From the NCBI GenBank assembly GCA_904501625.1, contig CAJGBR010000005.1, positions 1 through 49,430 on the forward strand: a stretch of 49,430 nt of DNA, written 5' to 3'. Positions 36,931 to 44,983 of the stretch are shown here, in pieces. This stretch comes from an uncultured Rikenellaceae bacterium (GTDB lineage: Bacteria > Bacteroidota > Bacteroidia > Bacteroidales > Rikenellaceae). The position numbers and the translations under genes were made by a program. Numbering within the stretch: the stretch's first letter is position 1; the number at the start of each line of letters is the position of its first letter. The notes under the pieces are model-generated. The model did not search any database, was not told the origin of the DNA, and saw nothing but the letters and a program-made list of their open reading frames with translations.

Positions 36931-37962
36931 ATGAAAATGAAAAAAATCGCCAAGACACTGTTTGTGTGTGGTCTTTGCGTAGCTTGTGCAGCTTGCGGAT
37001 CAAAGAAAAGTGCTAAAACAAACGAATCTGCCGTTGTAGCTAAACCGAAGGTTACAACCGAAGTTGTTCACACCCAAGAGGTAGAAATGATTGGTACGTT
37101 TACAGGTAACGTAGAAGGTTATGCAGTTAATAATATCTCACCTCAACAAAATCGTCGTATCACAAAACTGCTAGTCGACATCGGCGATCGTGTAAAAGCC
37201 GGTCAGAAAGTGGCAGAACTCGACAACTCAGCTCTGACTCAGGCTAAAGTTCAGTATGAAAACAATAAAGCAGCTTTTGATCGTGCCAACAAGCTGTATG
37301 AATTCGGCGGACTTGCAAAAGCAAACTGGGAAGCAGCAAAAACTGCTTATGAAGTATCTAAAGCTTCGTATGAAAATTTGGTCGAAAACACAACACTTTG
37401 TTCACCGATTTCGGGTGTGATTACAGCCCGCAACTATGATAATGGTGATATGTCAGGTTCAGACCCAATCTTCGTAGTTCAAAAAATAAACCCAGTCAAG
37501 ATTATTATCAACGTTTCAGAATCTCTATACTCATACATCAAAAGGGGTATGAGCGTGGATATCGAATTTGATGCTCTGGCAGGTCAATCATTCAAAGGCA
37601 AAGTTTCACGCATTACTCCGTCAATCGACCAGACAACACGTACATTCGCAACAGAACTCGTTGTCGAAAATGATAAAGAAATTATCAAACCGGGTATGTA
37701 TGCTCGTGCAACTATCAAATATGGCAAACGTACGAATGTCGTAGTTCCGGATCGTTCAGTAATAAAACAACTCGGTTCAGGCGACCGCTTTGTATATATC
37801 TACAACTCTGACGGAACCGTTAAATTCCAGAAAGTTGAACTTGGCCGCCGTTTTGGTAAAAGCTATGAAATCCTTAACGGAATCAATGATGGCGAACAAG
37901 TAGTCGTTACAGGACAAAATGCATTGAAGAACGGAATTAGTGTAGAACGAGTTAACAAATAA
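36931..37962 (+). CDS. Efflux RND adaptor (HlyD/AcrA-family membrane-fusion lipoprotein)
   Basis: Periplasmic adaptor of 343 aa. The N-terminal FVCGLCVACAACGSKK carries a lipobox, so it is probably anchored as a lipoprotein. The biotinyl-lipoyl-like halves are VEGYAVNNISPQQNRRITKLLVDIGDRVKAGQKVAELD and CSPISGVITARNYDNGD, separated by a helical hairpin. The beta-barrel and membrane-proximal parts follow (DQTTRTFATELVVEN, PGMYARATI, VPDRSVI). ATG 36931 was used; ATG 36937 is equally possible. Confidence 0.92.
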   Translation: MKMKKIAKTLFVCGLCVACAACGSKKSAKTNESAVVAKPKVTTEVVHTQEVEMIGTFTGNVEGYAVNNISPQQNRRITKLLVDIGDRVKAGQKVAELDNSALTQAKVQYENNKAAFDRANKLYEFGGLAKANWEAAKTAYEVSKASYENLVENTTLCSPISGVITARNYDNGDMSGSDPIFVVQKINPVKIIINVSESLYSYIKRGMSVDIEFDALAGQSFKGKVSRITPSIDQTTRTFATELVVENDKEIIKPGMYARATIKYGKRTNVVVPDRSVIKQLGSGDRFVYIYNSDGTVKFQKVELGRRFGKSYEILNGINDGEQVVVTGQNALKNGISVERVNK

Positions 37963-37968
37963 TAAACA

Positions 37969-40900
37969 ATGAATATTTATAAAGCAGCGGTTACAAAACC
38001 AATCACAACTATAATAGTGTTCGCTACGATCAGTATTATGGGGTTGTTCTCGCTATCACAACTAGGTATTGACCTGTTTCCTGATATCGAGTCTAACGCA
38101 ATGATGGTTATGACCACCTATCAGGGTGCGAGTGCCGAAGATATTGAAAATAATGTAACAAGACCCCTTGAAAACGTACTCAATGGTGTCGATCACTTGA
38201 AACATATCACCTCTAACTCGAAAGAGAATATCTCAATCGTAAGTCTTGAATTTGAATACGGGATAGATATTGATGTAGCAGCAAATGATGTCAGGGATAA
38301 ACTTGACCTTCTACAGACACTGCCCGACGGAGCAAATACTCCGATTATCTTCAAATTTTCATCAGATATGATTCCGATTCTGATGATTGGGGTTACAGCC
38401 AATGAAAGTATGAATGGTCTGTACAAGATTCTTGACGACCAACTCGTAACTCCATTGGCACGCGTTGGCGGTGTAGGTTCAGTCTCTATCGCGGGTGTTC
38501 CACAGCGTGAAATCCAGGTAGCCTGCGACCCTAACAAACTCGAAGCATACGGAATCTCAATCGAAACTATCTCCTCAGCAATCGCATCAGCAAATCGAAA
38601 TACACCAGCCGGCTCGTTCGACTTGGGTTCAAATGCATACTCGTTGCGTGTTGACCACGAATTCAATGACCCGAACGAACTGCTCGATATCGTTGTAGGT
38701 GTAAGAAATGGTGCTGCAATTCTGTTGCGTGACGTTGCTACAATTAAAGACGACCTGCAGGAACGTATTCAGGAAACTTTCAACAATAACGAAAAGGGTG
38801 GTATGATTATCATCCAAAAGAAATCAGGTGCAAACTCTGTGGCAATCGCCAAAGCTGTTCAAAAACAATTGGCTGAAATTCAGAAAACATTGCCATCTGA
38901 CGTAAAACTTTTCACCATTGTCGATACTTCTGAAAACATTATCCACACAGTTAACTCTCTGAGAGATACAATCATCACAACATTTGTTCTCGTAATGTTG
39001 GTTGTATTCATCTTCCTGGGTCGTTGGAGAGCAACAATCATCGTCGTACTGACAATTCCGATTTCATTGTTGGCTGCGATCATCTACCTTCTTGCAACTG
39101 GCGAAACTCTCAATATTATTACGATGAGTTCTCTGTCTATCGCTATCGGTATGGTTGTCGACAATGCCATCGTAGTATTGGAAAATATTACATCTCATAC
39201 AGACCGTGGTGCACACCCGAAACAGGCTGCAATCTTTGCTACGAAAGAGGTGGGTATCTCGGTTATGGGTGGTACACTCACAACAATCGCCGTATTCTTA
39301 CCACTGACTATGGTTCAGGGTATGGCAGGTATTCTGTTCAACTCAATGGGTTGGATGGTTACCATTACACTGACGATTTCAACTCTTGCAGCTATCACCT
39401 TCACTCCGGTACTCTGTGCAATTATGATGAGAAAGAGTCCGAAGAAAGCGTGGTTCCAAAGTCGTATCGACAATACAATGGACAGATTCAACAATGTCTA
39501 CGGCAAATTATTAGGCTGGTGTGTTGAACATCGCAAAACAGTTATTGCGATCAGTTTGGCCGTATTCTTTGGAGTATTCGGTATCTTGGGTCCAAAAATG
39601 AGTACCGAGTTCTTCCCAACTCAGGATAATGCCCGCATTGGTGTTGATATTCAGTTGCCCGTTGGAACAGGACAAGATATCACTCGTGCACTCGCACTCG
39701 AATTATCAGACAGATTCAGAAAAAATTTCCCTGAAATCAAAATGTTGAACTTGCGTGAAGGTCAAGCAGACTCTGATAACTCATTCGCATCAATGATGGA
39801 TAACGGTACGCATATCATCTCGATGAACTTATCTCTGACGACCAAAGTCGAACGTACACGTTCATTGTCTGAAATTGCCGACGGAATGCGTAAGATTCTT
39901 GACGAATATCCAGAAATCCGCGTGTATAAAGTTAATGAATCTGGTTCCCGTGGTGGTATGGGTCAAAGTTCTGTTGATATCGAAATTTATGGTTACGACT
40001 TCGATGTGACTGACAACCTGGCTCAACAAGTAGCTCAAATGATGCGTTCACTTGATGGTTGTACCGAAGTCAGCATCTCTCGTAACGAATATGTTCCAGA
40101 ATACAAAGTTGATTTTGACCTCGAAAAATTGGCTCGTAATGGACTCGACGTTACAACTGCATCAACATATCTCCGAAACAGAATCAATGGTTCAGTTACA
40201 TCATTCTACCGCGAAGATGGTAACGAATATGACATTCGAGTAAGATATGACCGCAAGTTCCGCGAATCACTCGAAGATATCGAAAACATCTTAATATATA
40301 ACCAACAAGGAAAAGGTGTGAAGATTCGTGACATTGGTGAAGTTAAAGAGACATCTACACCACCAACAATTGAACGTAAAGACCGTGAACGTTTCATTAC
40401 CGTAACAGGTATCGTTGGTAGCGGACACGCCCTAGGTGATGTAGCAGCCGCAGCGACTAAAGGTATGCAATCTATCGAAATGCCTGCCGGTTATATGTGG
40501 CATATGGGTGGTGCATCTGAAGACCAGAAAGAGACATTTACAGACCTATTTATGTTGATGGGATTAATGATTATTCTGGTATTCGCAATTATGGCATCTC
40601 AGTTTGAATCACTGACCTACCCGTTCGTAATTATGTTCTCTATTCCGTTTGCTGCCGTTGGTATCGTTATCGGATTGGCACTGACAGGTGTTGCATTCAA
40701 CGTTATGGCCCTGCTCGGTATGTTGATGCTTGTCGGTATTGTGGTTAACAACGGTATCGTGCTTGTCGACTACACGATCTTGTGTCGCGAACGTGGTATG
40801 AATATCCACGAAGCCGTAGTCGCAGCAGGTCGCAGCCGTTTGCGTCCAATTTTGATGACAACATTAACTACCGTATTGGGTATGGTTCCGATGGCTATCG

Positions 40901-41070
40901 GTAATGGTATTGGTGCCGAAATGTGGAACTCACTCGGTATGTCTGTTGCGTGGGGATTGTCATTCTCGACTCTGGTAACGCTGATCCTCATTCCGACCTT
41001 GTTTGCGTCTTTCGCTTACAACGGCGAAAAACGCAGAAACAGAAAACTTCGTAAATTAGAAAATAAATAA
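37969..41070 (+). CDS. RND-family efflux transporter (HAE/CusA-like superfamily)
   Basis: Inner-membrane proton-driven pump of 1033 aa with the two-fold repeated RND architecture: TM1, a large periplasmic loop, TM2-6, then a second loop and TM7-12. Landmarks: PITTIIVFATISIMGLFSLSQLGIDLFPDIE at the start, the TM4 charged motif GMVVDNAIVVLENI with one aspartate, and the TM10 region GIVVNNGIVLVDYTILCRERG. A single rather than double aspartate in TM4 differs from AcrB. Substrate (drug, metal or lipid) cannot be predicted from sequence. It is cotranscribed with the adaptor 6 bases upstream and a PII-like gene 9 bases downstream. Confidence 0.93.
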   Translation: MNIYKAAVTKPITTIIVFATISIMGLFSLSQLGIDLFPDIESNAMMVMTTYQGASAEDIENNVTRPLENVLNGVDHLKHITSNSKENISIVSLEFEYGIDIDVAANDVRDKLDLLQTLPDGANTPIIFKFSSDMIPILMIGVTANESMNGLYKILDDQLVTPLARVGGVGSVSIAGVPQREIQVACDPNKLEAYGISIETISSAIASANRNTPAGSFDLGSNAYSLRVDHEFNDPNELLDIVVGVRNGAAILLRDVATIKDDLQERIQETFNNNEKGGMIIIQKKSGANSVAIAKAVQKQLAEIQKTLPSDVKLFTIVDTSENIIHTVNSLRDTIITTFVLVMLVVFIFLGRWRATIIVVLTIPISLLAAIIYLLATGETLNIITMSSLSIAIGMVVDNAIVVLENITSHTDRGAHPKQAAIFATKEVGISVMGGTLTTIAVFLPLTMVQGMAGILFNSMGWMVTITLTISTLAAITFTPVLCAIMMRKSPKKAWFQSRIDNTMDRFNNVYGKLLGWCVEHRKTVIAISLAVFFGVFGILGPKMSTEFFPTQDNARIGVDIQLPVGTGQDITRALALELSDRFRKNFPEIKMLNLREGQADSDNSFASMMDNGTHIISMNLSLTTKVERTRSLSEIADGMRKILDEYPEIRVYKVNESGSRGGMGQSSVDIEIYGYDFDVTDNLAQQVAQMMRSLDGCTEVSISRNEYVPEYKVDFDLEKLARNGLDVTTASTYLRNRINGSVTSFYREDGNEYDIRVRYDRKFRESLEDIENILIYNQQGKGVKIRDIGEVKETSTPPTIERKDRERFITVTGIVGSGHALGDVAAAATKGMQSIEMPAGYMWHMGGASEDQKETFTDLFMLMGLMIILVFAIMASQFESLTYPFVIMFSIPFAAVGIVIGLALTGVAFNVMALLGMLMLVGIVVNNGIVLVDYTILCRERGMNIHEAVVAAGRSRLRPILMTTLTTVLGMVPMAIGNGIGAEMWNSLGMSVAWGLSFSTLVTLILIPTLFASFAYNGEKRRNRKLRKLENK

Positions 41071-41079
41071 TACTCGATT

Positions 41080-41373
41080 ATGAAAGCTGTATTTATGTCT
41101 TGCAACCAGTCAATGTTCGAGGACATTCTGACAATTATGGACCAAATGAATCTGAGAGGATTCACAGGCTGGGAAGAACTGATTGGTCGTGGTTCAAATG
41201 ATGGCGAACCACACTTGGGCAGTCACGCTTGGCCGGGTATGAATTCTGCACTAATTGCAGTTATGGAAGATAATCAGGCGGCAGAATTTCTCAAACGAAT
41301 AAAAGAGCTCGACACTTTAAACCAAGCACAGGGTATCAAAGCTTTTGCTTGGAACATAACTGATATGATTTAA
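41080..41373 (+). CDS. PII-like (GlnB/PII-superfamily) protein linked to the RND pump
   Basis: Small protein of 97 aa with a ferredoxin-like PII pattern: MKAVFMSCNQSMFEDILTIMDQM, then NLRGFTGWEELIGRG and a loop with GEPHLGSHAWPGMNSALIAVME. The C-terminal strand is GIKAFAWNITDMI. It lacks the long T-loop uridylylation tyrosine of GlnB. A PII group found next to RND metal-efflux genes (PII-NG) has been described and this may belong to it. It lies 9 bases after the RND gene and just before the operon terminator, so a role in modulating the pump is plausible but inferred. Confidence 0.75.
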   Translation: MKAVFMSCNQSMFEDILTIMDQMNLRGFTGWEELIGRGSNDGEPHLGSHAWPGMNSALIAVMEDNQAAEFLKRIKELDTLNQAQGIKAFAWNITDMI

Positions 41374-41393
41374 TCTATTTTTCACTATTTTTC

Positions 41394-41425
41394 AAGAGTG
41401 CTCAAAAAAAATGAGCACTCTTTTT
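41394..41425 (+). terminator. Terminator of the tetR-RND-PII operon
   Basis: The 10-bp stem AAGAGTGCTC (41394-41403) / GAGCACTCTT (41413-41422) has a 9-nt A-rich loop and is followed by T residues. It lies 20 bases after the PII-like stop. Confidence 0.85.
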
Positions 41426-41498
41426 ATTTCTTATTAAATTGAAATTCAAGAAGTTAATAATTTTCATAAAATAAATTTCACAAAAATAACTGGCTTTT

Positions 41499-41529
41499 TT
41501 TGTAAAATAAAAAAAAATATCTACCTTTG
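41499..41529 (+). promoter_or_regulatory. Promoter of tRNA-Ser
   Basis: TTTG (41499-41502), exactly 19 nt, TACCTTTG (41522-41529): a full Bacteroidetes consensus promoter ending 5 nt before the tRNA gene. Confidence 0.85.
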
Positions 41530-41534
41530 TCCCC

Positions 41535-41619
41535 GGAGAGATGGCAGAGTGGTCGATTGCGGCGGTCTTGAAAACCGTTGAAGTGAGAGCTTCCGGGGGT
41601 TCGAATCCCTCTCTCTCCG
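41535..41619 (+). tRNA. tRNA-Ser (anticodon UGA)
   Basis: Class II tRNA of 85 nt. The acceptor stem is GGAGAGA/TCTCTCC with discriminator G. The anticodon loop is CTTGAAA with anticodon TGA at its centre, flanked by a stem with CGGT/ACCG. The variable arm is long, with stem GAAG/CTTC, and the T loop is TTCGAAT. The CCA end is not encoded. Confidence 0.96.
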
Positions 41620-41628
41620 CAGCGACCG

Positions 41629-41667
41629 AGACTTAACAAGTTGTTCAACTAGTTAAGTCTTTTTTTA
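41629..41667 (+). terminator. tRNA-Ser terminator
   Basis: The 9-bp stem AGACTTAAC (41629-41637) / GTTAAGTCT (41652-41660) is followed by a T-run through 41667. Confidence 0.85.
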
Positions 41668-41684
41668 TTATAATAGGCAGACAT

Positions 41685-41715
41685 TTTGCCAAACAGTCAA
41701 CTCTTATTATCTTTG
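41685..41715 (+). promoter_or_regulatory. Promoter of the PAS-domain gene
   Basis: TTTG (41685-41688), 19-nt spacer, TATCTTTG (41708-41715): a full Bacteroidetes consensus, 45 nt before ATG 41760. Confidence 0.8.
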
Positions 41716-41759
41716 TGCAAGTATTTAAATCGATTCAATAGTACAAAAAAATAATAGTT

Positions 41760-42089
41760 ATGACTCCTGAATGGGCAAAAGAGATGAATTGTGCAGTCAC
41801 TGTATGCGACAAATATGGTACAATTATTTATATGAACGATAAAGCAAAAGAGACTTTCGCAAGTCACGGCGACTTGATCGGCAAAAGCCTGATACCTTGC
41901 CATAGCGAACGTTCTAGAACTATAATCGCAGACCTTCTGGCAAGTGGTGGAACGAATGCCTACACCATACAGAAAAATGGACAAAAAAAGATGATTTACC
42001 AAACAGCGTGGCGAGAAAATGGTATAGTTGCAGGATTGGTAGAAATATCAATGGTAATCTCAGAAAATATGCCACACTACATAAGATAA
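41760..42089 (+). CDS. Single-domain PAS protein
   Basis: Protein of 109 aa that is nearly all one PAS domain: MNCAVTVCDKYGTIIYMNDKAKETFASHGDLIGKSLIPCH matches the typical start (V.D..G.I.YMN..A...F....E.IGK.L), and TAWRENGIVAGLVEIS is the final strand. There is no output domain, transmembrane segment or signal peptide. It could bind a small molecule or haem, or act as a protein-interaction switch with a separate partner. It has its own promoter and a downstream hairpin terminator, so it is an independent transcript. Confidence 0.8.
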   Translation: MTPEWAKEMNCAVTVCDKYGTIIYMNDKAKETFASHGDLIGKSLIPCHSERSRTIIADLLASGGTNAYTIQKNGQKKMIYQTAWRENGIVAGLVEISMVISENMPHYIR

Positions 42090-42123
42090 TTCAGAACTTT
42101 AAGGCCAAATGTTATATGAACTT

Positions 42124-42157
42124 GTCTGACATACATATTGTCAGGCAGTTTTTTTTT
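42124..42157 (+). terminator. Terminator after the PAS gene
   Basis: The stem CTGACA (42126-42131) / TGTCAG (42139-42144), with flanking partial pairing, is followed by nine T residues (42149-42157). Confidence 0.75.
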
Positions 42158-42308
42158 GGCAATCAACATCTCCTCAAATACTAAACACTATCACTAAATC
42201 GTTATTATAAAACAAGTTCTATCATAGTTACGATTTTGCATTACCTATTTCAGACTTGTGCACCAAATTTGTTCTAAACAATAATAACAACAATTTAAAT
42301 TTTATATT

Positions 42309-42746
42309 ATGAGAAAGTATTTTTTAGCACTCGTTCTATTTACAATTACAATTGGAACCGCATCAGCAGAATTCGACCGACATATAACTTTGGAAAAATT
42401 GCCACTTGCTGCCAGAAAATTTATCAATACACATTTCCCTGAAGCATCAATCACATTCGCAAAATCAGACAACGGAGTATGGAATCCAGAATATGAAGTC
42501 CGACTCAATGACGGAACAAAAATCGAATTCGACAAAAAGGGAAATTGGAAAGATATTGAGTGTAAACACGCGTCAATTCCGACTGCATTGATACCGACTG
42601 CTATTGCCGAGTATGTAAAAAAACACCACCAGCAATCCAAAATCATCAAAATTGAACGCAACCGTCACGGATATGAAATATCACTATCAAACGAATTGGA
42701 AATTACGTTCGACAAAAAATTCAATATTATAGATATTGACGATTAA
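42309..42746 (+). CDS. Secreted PepSY-like (DUF2874-type) protein
   Basis: Exported protein of 145 aa. MRKYFLALVLFTITIGTASA is a signal peptide, cleaved before EFDRH. The mature part holds PepSY-like repeats: LPLAARKFINTHFPEASITFAKSD with YEVRLNDGTKIEFDKKGNWKDIE, then a second copy IPTAIAEYVKKHHQQSKIIKIERN with YEISLSNELEITFDKKFNIIDID. Such proteins are common in Bacteroidetes periplasms; their function is not established, though the related fold inhibits beta-lactamase in one case. The gene is isolated between the PAS gene and the AspT-like gene. Confidence 0.85.
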   Translation: MRKYFLALVLFTITIGTASAEFDRHITLEKLPLAARKFINTHFPEASITFAKSDNGVWNPEYEVRLNDGTKIEFDKKGNWKDIECKHASIPTALIPTAIAEYVKKHHQQSKIIKIERNRHGYEISLSNELEITFDKKFNIIDIDD

Positions 42747-42795
42747 CAAGTTTTCAAATGTTATCATTATGAAGAATCATTAGTAAGTTGCAGCG

Positions 42796-42969
42796 ATGAC
42801 TACGGAGCGTCCAGATGCAATTAAATAGGCAATTACAACAAGCAAGTACACCACCTGAAGTTTTCATCAAGCAGAACTAATATCAAAAGAAAATAGAGAA
42901 TTTTACCTGCTAAAGATAGAAAATCAAGACCTTGAACTCAAAATTAGGTCATCATATGAAATTTTATAG
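42796..42969 (+). pseudogene. Possible short gene remnant with two in-frame stops
   Basis: From ATG 42796 one frame reads a plausible peptide interrupted by TAG at 42826 and TGA at 42856. It then continues with an open stretch of 36 codons (from SFHQAELISKENREFY to SSYEIL) before TAG 42967. The second part is helical and Glu/Lys/Leu-rich. I do not recognise a family, and it could be chance; the rest of 42747-43016 shows no gene. Confidence 0.2.
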
Positions 42970-42973
42970 AAAC

Positions 42974-43002
42974 AAAAAGAGTCCTCACTGCGGAGGACTC
43001 TT
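42974..43002 (-). terminator. Terminator of the AspT/YidE-like gene
   Basis: The 10-bp stem AAGAGTCCTC (42977-42986) / GAGGACTCTT (42993-43002) has a 6-nt loop. On the minus strand it is followed by T residues. It begins 15 bases after the transporter stop. Confidence 0.85.
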
Positions 43003-43016
43003 CGTTTATTTTTTTA

Positions 43017-44690
43017 TTACACGAATGTCAATATCAATAACTGAGCTGCAAGCACCCGCAAGAACATTGCCAACGGATATACCGTAGCATAACCAATTGA
43101 CGGAGCATCTGTTGTAGTTTGTTCAGAGGAGAATGCCAACGCAGGAGGATTAGTCGAGGCTCCGGACAATACACCTGTCAGAGTATAGTAATTAATTTTA
43201 AAACACAATCGACCAATAAGGCCTGCCAACACCAACGGAATTATTGTGATTAATGCTCCATACAAAATCCACATATATCCGCCATTTAAAATTGTAGGCA
43301 CGAAATTTTCACCTGCACCTAATCCAACTCCAGCCAGGAACAAAGATATTCCGACTTCACGCAACATCAGATTTGCACTGACCGTTGTGTATGTCACCAT
43401 CTTACAATATGGTCCGAAACGACCTATCAGAATTGCAATAATCAACGGACCTCCGGCCAATCCCAATTTTACAGGCTGGGGTATTCCAGGGAATCTGAAA
43501 GCAATGCTACCCAAAATAACACCAAGAGCAATACCGATGAATATAGAAATTAGATTAGGGTGACGAAGACGCTTCAACGAATTACCGAAACGTTGTTCAA
43601 CATTGGCAACTGCCTGTTCAGGCCCCACAACTATCACACGATCACCGAGTTGCAATTGTAGATTACCCACTGCCATCAAGTCAATTCCGGCACGATTGAC
43701 ACGAGTTATTGTCACACCATAGGCTGAACGTATATTCAAATCCATCAATCTCTTACCATTCAACTCTGGCTTTGTAATCAGGACTCGGCGAGAAATCATA
43801 TTCTTCGATAAATCAAACCAATTCATCTCGATTTCTGTTCCGACAAGTGCAGCTACGGCTTCGGCATCAGCAGGGGCAGCCACTACCAAAATTCTATCCG
43901 AACAATGCAATACGGTATCAGCCTTTACTAATTTGGGTTCTCCATTATTAGTACAAATTCTTGACACAACGAACTCTCTCAACAACAATTGACGCAACTC
44001 TTCGATTGTCTTACCATCAACCGAGGGATTGGATATTTCGATTGAGATTCTCCGCACCTGATTTTTTTCGTTCCCTCCAGATACAGCTGATTCTTCTTGA
44101 GTTTTGTTTATTCGTAAAATATAACGCAACATCAGCAGTGTCAATATTGCTCCAATTACACCCAAGGGGTAAGCAACGGCATAACCAGTTGCAATGTCAA
44201 CAGCATCAATGCCTCCTGAAATATCTTGATATGCAGATTGTGCAGCACCGAGTCCGGGAGTATTGGTTACAGCACCAGACATTACTCCGACCATCGTAGT
44301 CATTGGCAGTCCCGTAATAAAATGCAATGCGATGGTTGTCATTACTCCAAAAAGCACAACCAATATTGCGAGTTGATTCAACCTTAATCCTCCCTGCTTG
44401 AACGATGAAAAAAATCCGGGACCCACTTGTAAACCAACAGAATAGACAAACAAGATCAATCCAAATTCCTTCATAAAGTGTAGCAGATGCTCGTTAATAT
44501 TCATTCCGAAATGACCGAATGCGATACCCACGAACAGGATTCCCGTTACACCAAGCGAAATACCAGCAACCTTCACCTTCCCTAAAATTATTCCAAAGGC
44601 AATAACAAGTCCAAGTATCAATATTGAGTGAGCTACACCACCACCCCATTGCGAGGCCGAGCCCCACAACAAATCGTGCAAAAATTCCAT
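43017..44690 (-). CDS. AspT/YidE/YbjL-family antiporter with two TrkA-C domains
   Basis: Inner-membrane transporter of 557 aa with the AspT/YidE duplicated architecture: about five membrane segments at the N-terminus (HSILILGLVIAFGIILGKVKVAGISLG), a cytoplasmic region with two TrkA-C/RCK-C domains (VRRISIEISNPSVDGKTIEELRQ and RRVLITKPELNGKRLMDLNIR), then the second membrane repeat. Both repeats show GxxSGAxTNxPxLxxA-type motifs: GVMSGAVTNTPGLGAAQSAY and GVLSGASTNPPALAFSSEQT. Characterised relatives exchange aspartate/alanine or dicarboxylates; the substrate here is unknown. The gene is monocistronic, with a terminator directly downstream. Confidence 0.92.
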   Translation of the reverse strand: MEFLHDLLWGSASQWGGGVAHSILILGLVIAFGIILGKVKVAGISLGVTGILFVGIAFGHFGMNINEHLLHFMKEFGLILFVYSVGLQVGPGFFSSFKQGGLRLNQLAILVVLFGVMTTIALHFITGLPMTTMVGVMSGAVTNTPGLGAAQSAYQDISGGIDAVDIATGYAVAYPLGVIGAILTLLMLRYILRINKTQEESAVSGGNEKNQVRRISIEISNPSVDGKTIEELRQLLLREFVVSRICTNNGEPKLVKADTVLHCSDRILVVAAPADAEAVAALVGTEIEMNWFDLSKNMISRRVLITKPELNGKRLMDLNIRSAYGVTITRVNRAGIDLMAVGNLQLQLGDRVIVVGPEQAVANVEQRFGNSLKRLRHPNLISIFIGIALGVILGSIAFRFPGIPQPVKLGLAGGPLIIAILIGRFGPYCKMVTYTTVSANLMLREVGISLFLAGVGLGAGENFVPTILNGGYMWILYGALITIIPLVLAGLIGRLCFKINYYTLTGVLSGASTNPPALAFSSEQTTTDAPSIGYATVYPLAMFLRVLAAQLLILTFV

Positions 44691-44925
44691 AATTGAGTTA
44701 CAAATGAAAAAAATAATCCCAACTGGCCAACCAATTTAGTCAGCTAAAAATTGGGTGCAAAGGTTGATATATTATTTCAAACCACAATGTTTTTAAAACA
44801 AATTTAACGACTTTTATTTAATTTTTCAAACCCATATAATACCACTCGGCCCCACCAAATTTGCCACGATTTTCACTATTCCAGACAAACACTCACCACA
44901 TTCATATATTTTCCTTGACACATAC

Positions 44926-44962
44926 AAAAAAGAAAGAGGGTTTCCCACAATAGGAAACCCTC
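44926..44962 (-). terminator. Terminator of the TPR lipoprotein gene
   Basis: The 10-bp stem GAGGGTTTCC (44936-44945) / GGAAACCCTC (44953-44962) has a 7-nt loop. On the minus strand it is followed by TTTCTTTTTTG. It starts 21 bases after the gene's stop. Confidence 0.85.
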
Positions 44963-44983
44963 TCAATTATTTTATGGTAATGA

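Noticed and set aside
36449..37003. 184-codon minus-strand open frame across the TolC and adaptor genes
   Set aside because: It is antisense to two well-supported genes, with atypical composition and no domain.
42181..42308. Consensus promoter for the PepSY-like gene
   Set aside because: GATTTTG and TACCTATTTC occur, but no sequence matches TAnnTTTG with correct spacing.
44750..44775. Promoter of the AspT/YidE-like gene
   Set aside because: The minus strand reads AACCTTTG near 44759-44766; the first base does not match TAnnTTTG, so it was left out.
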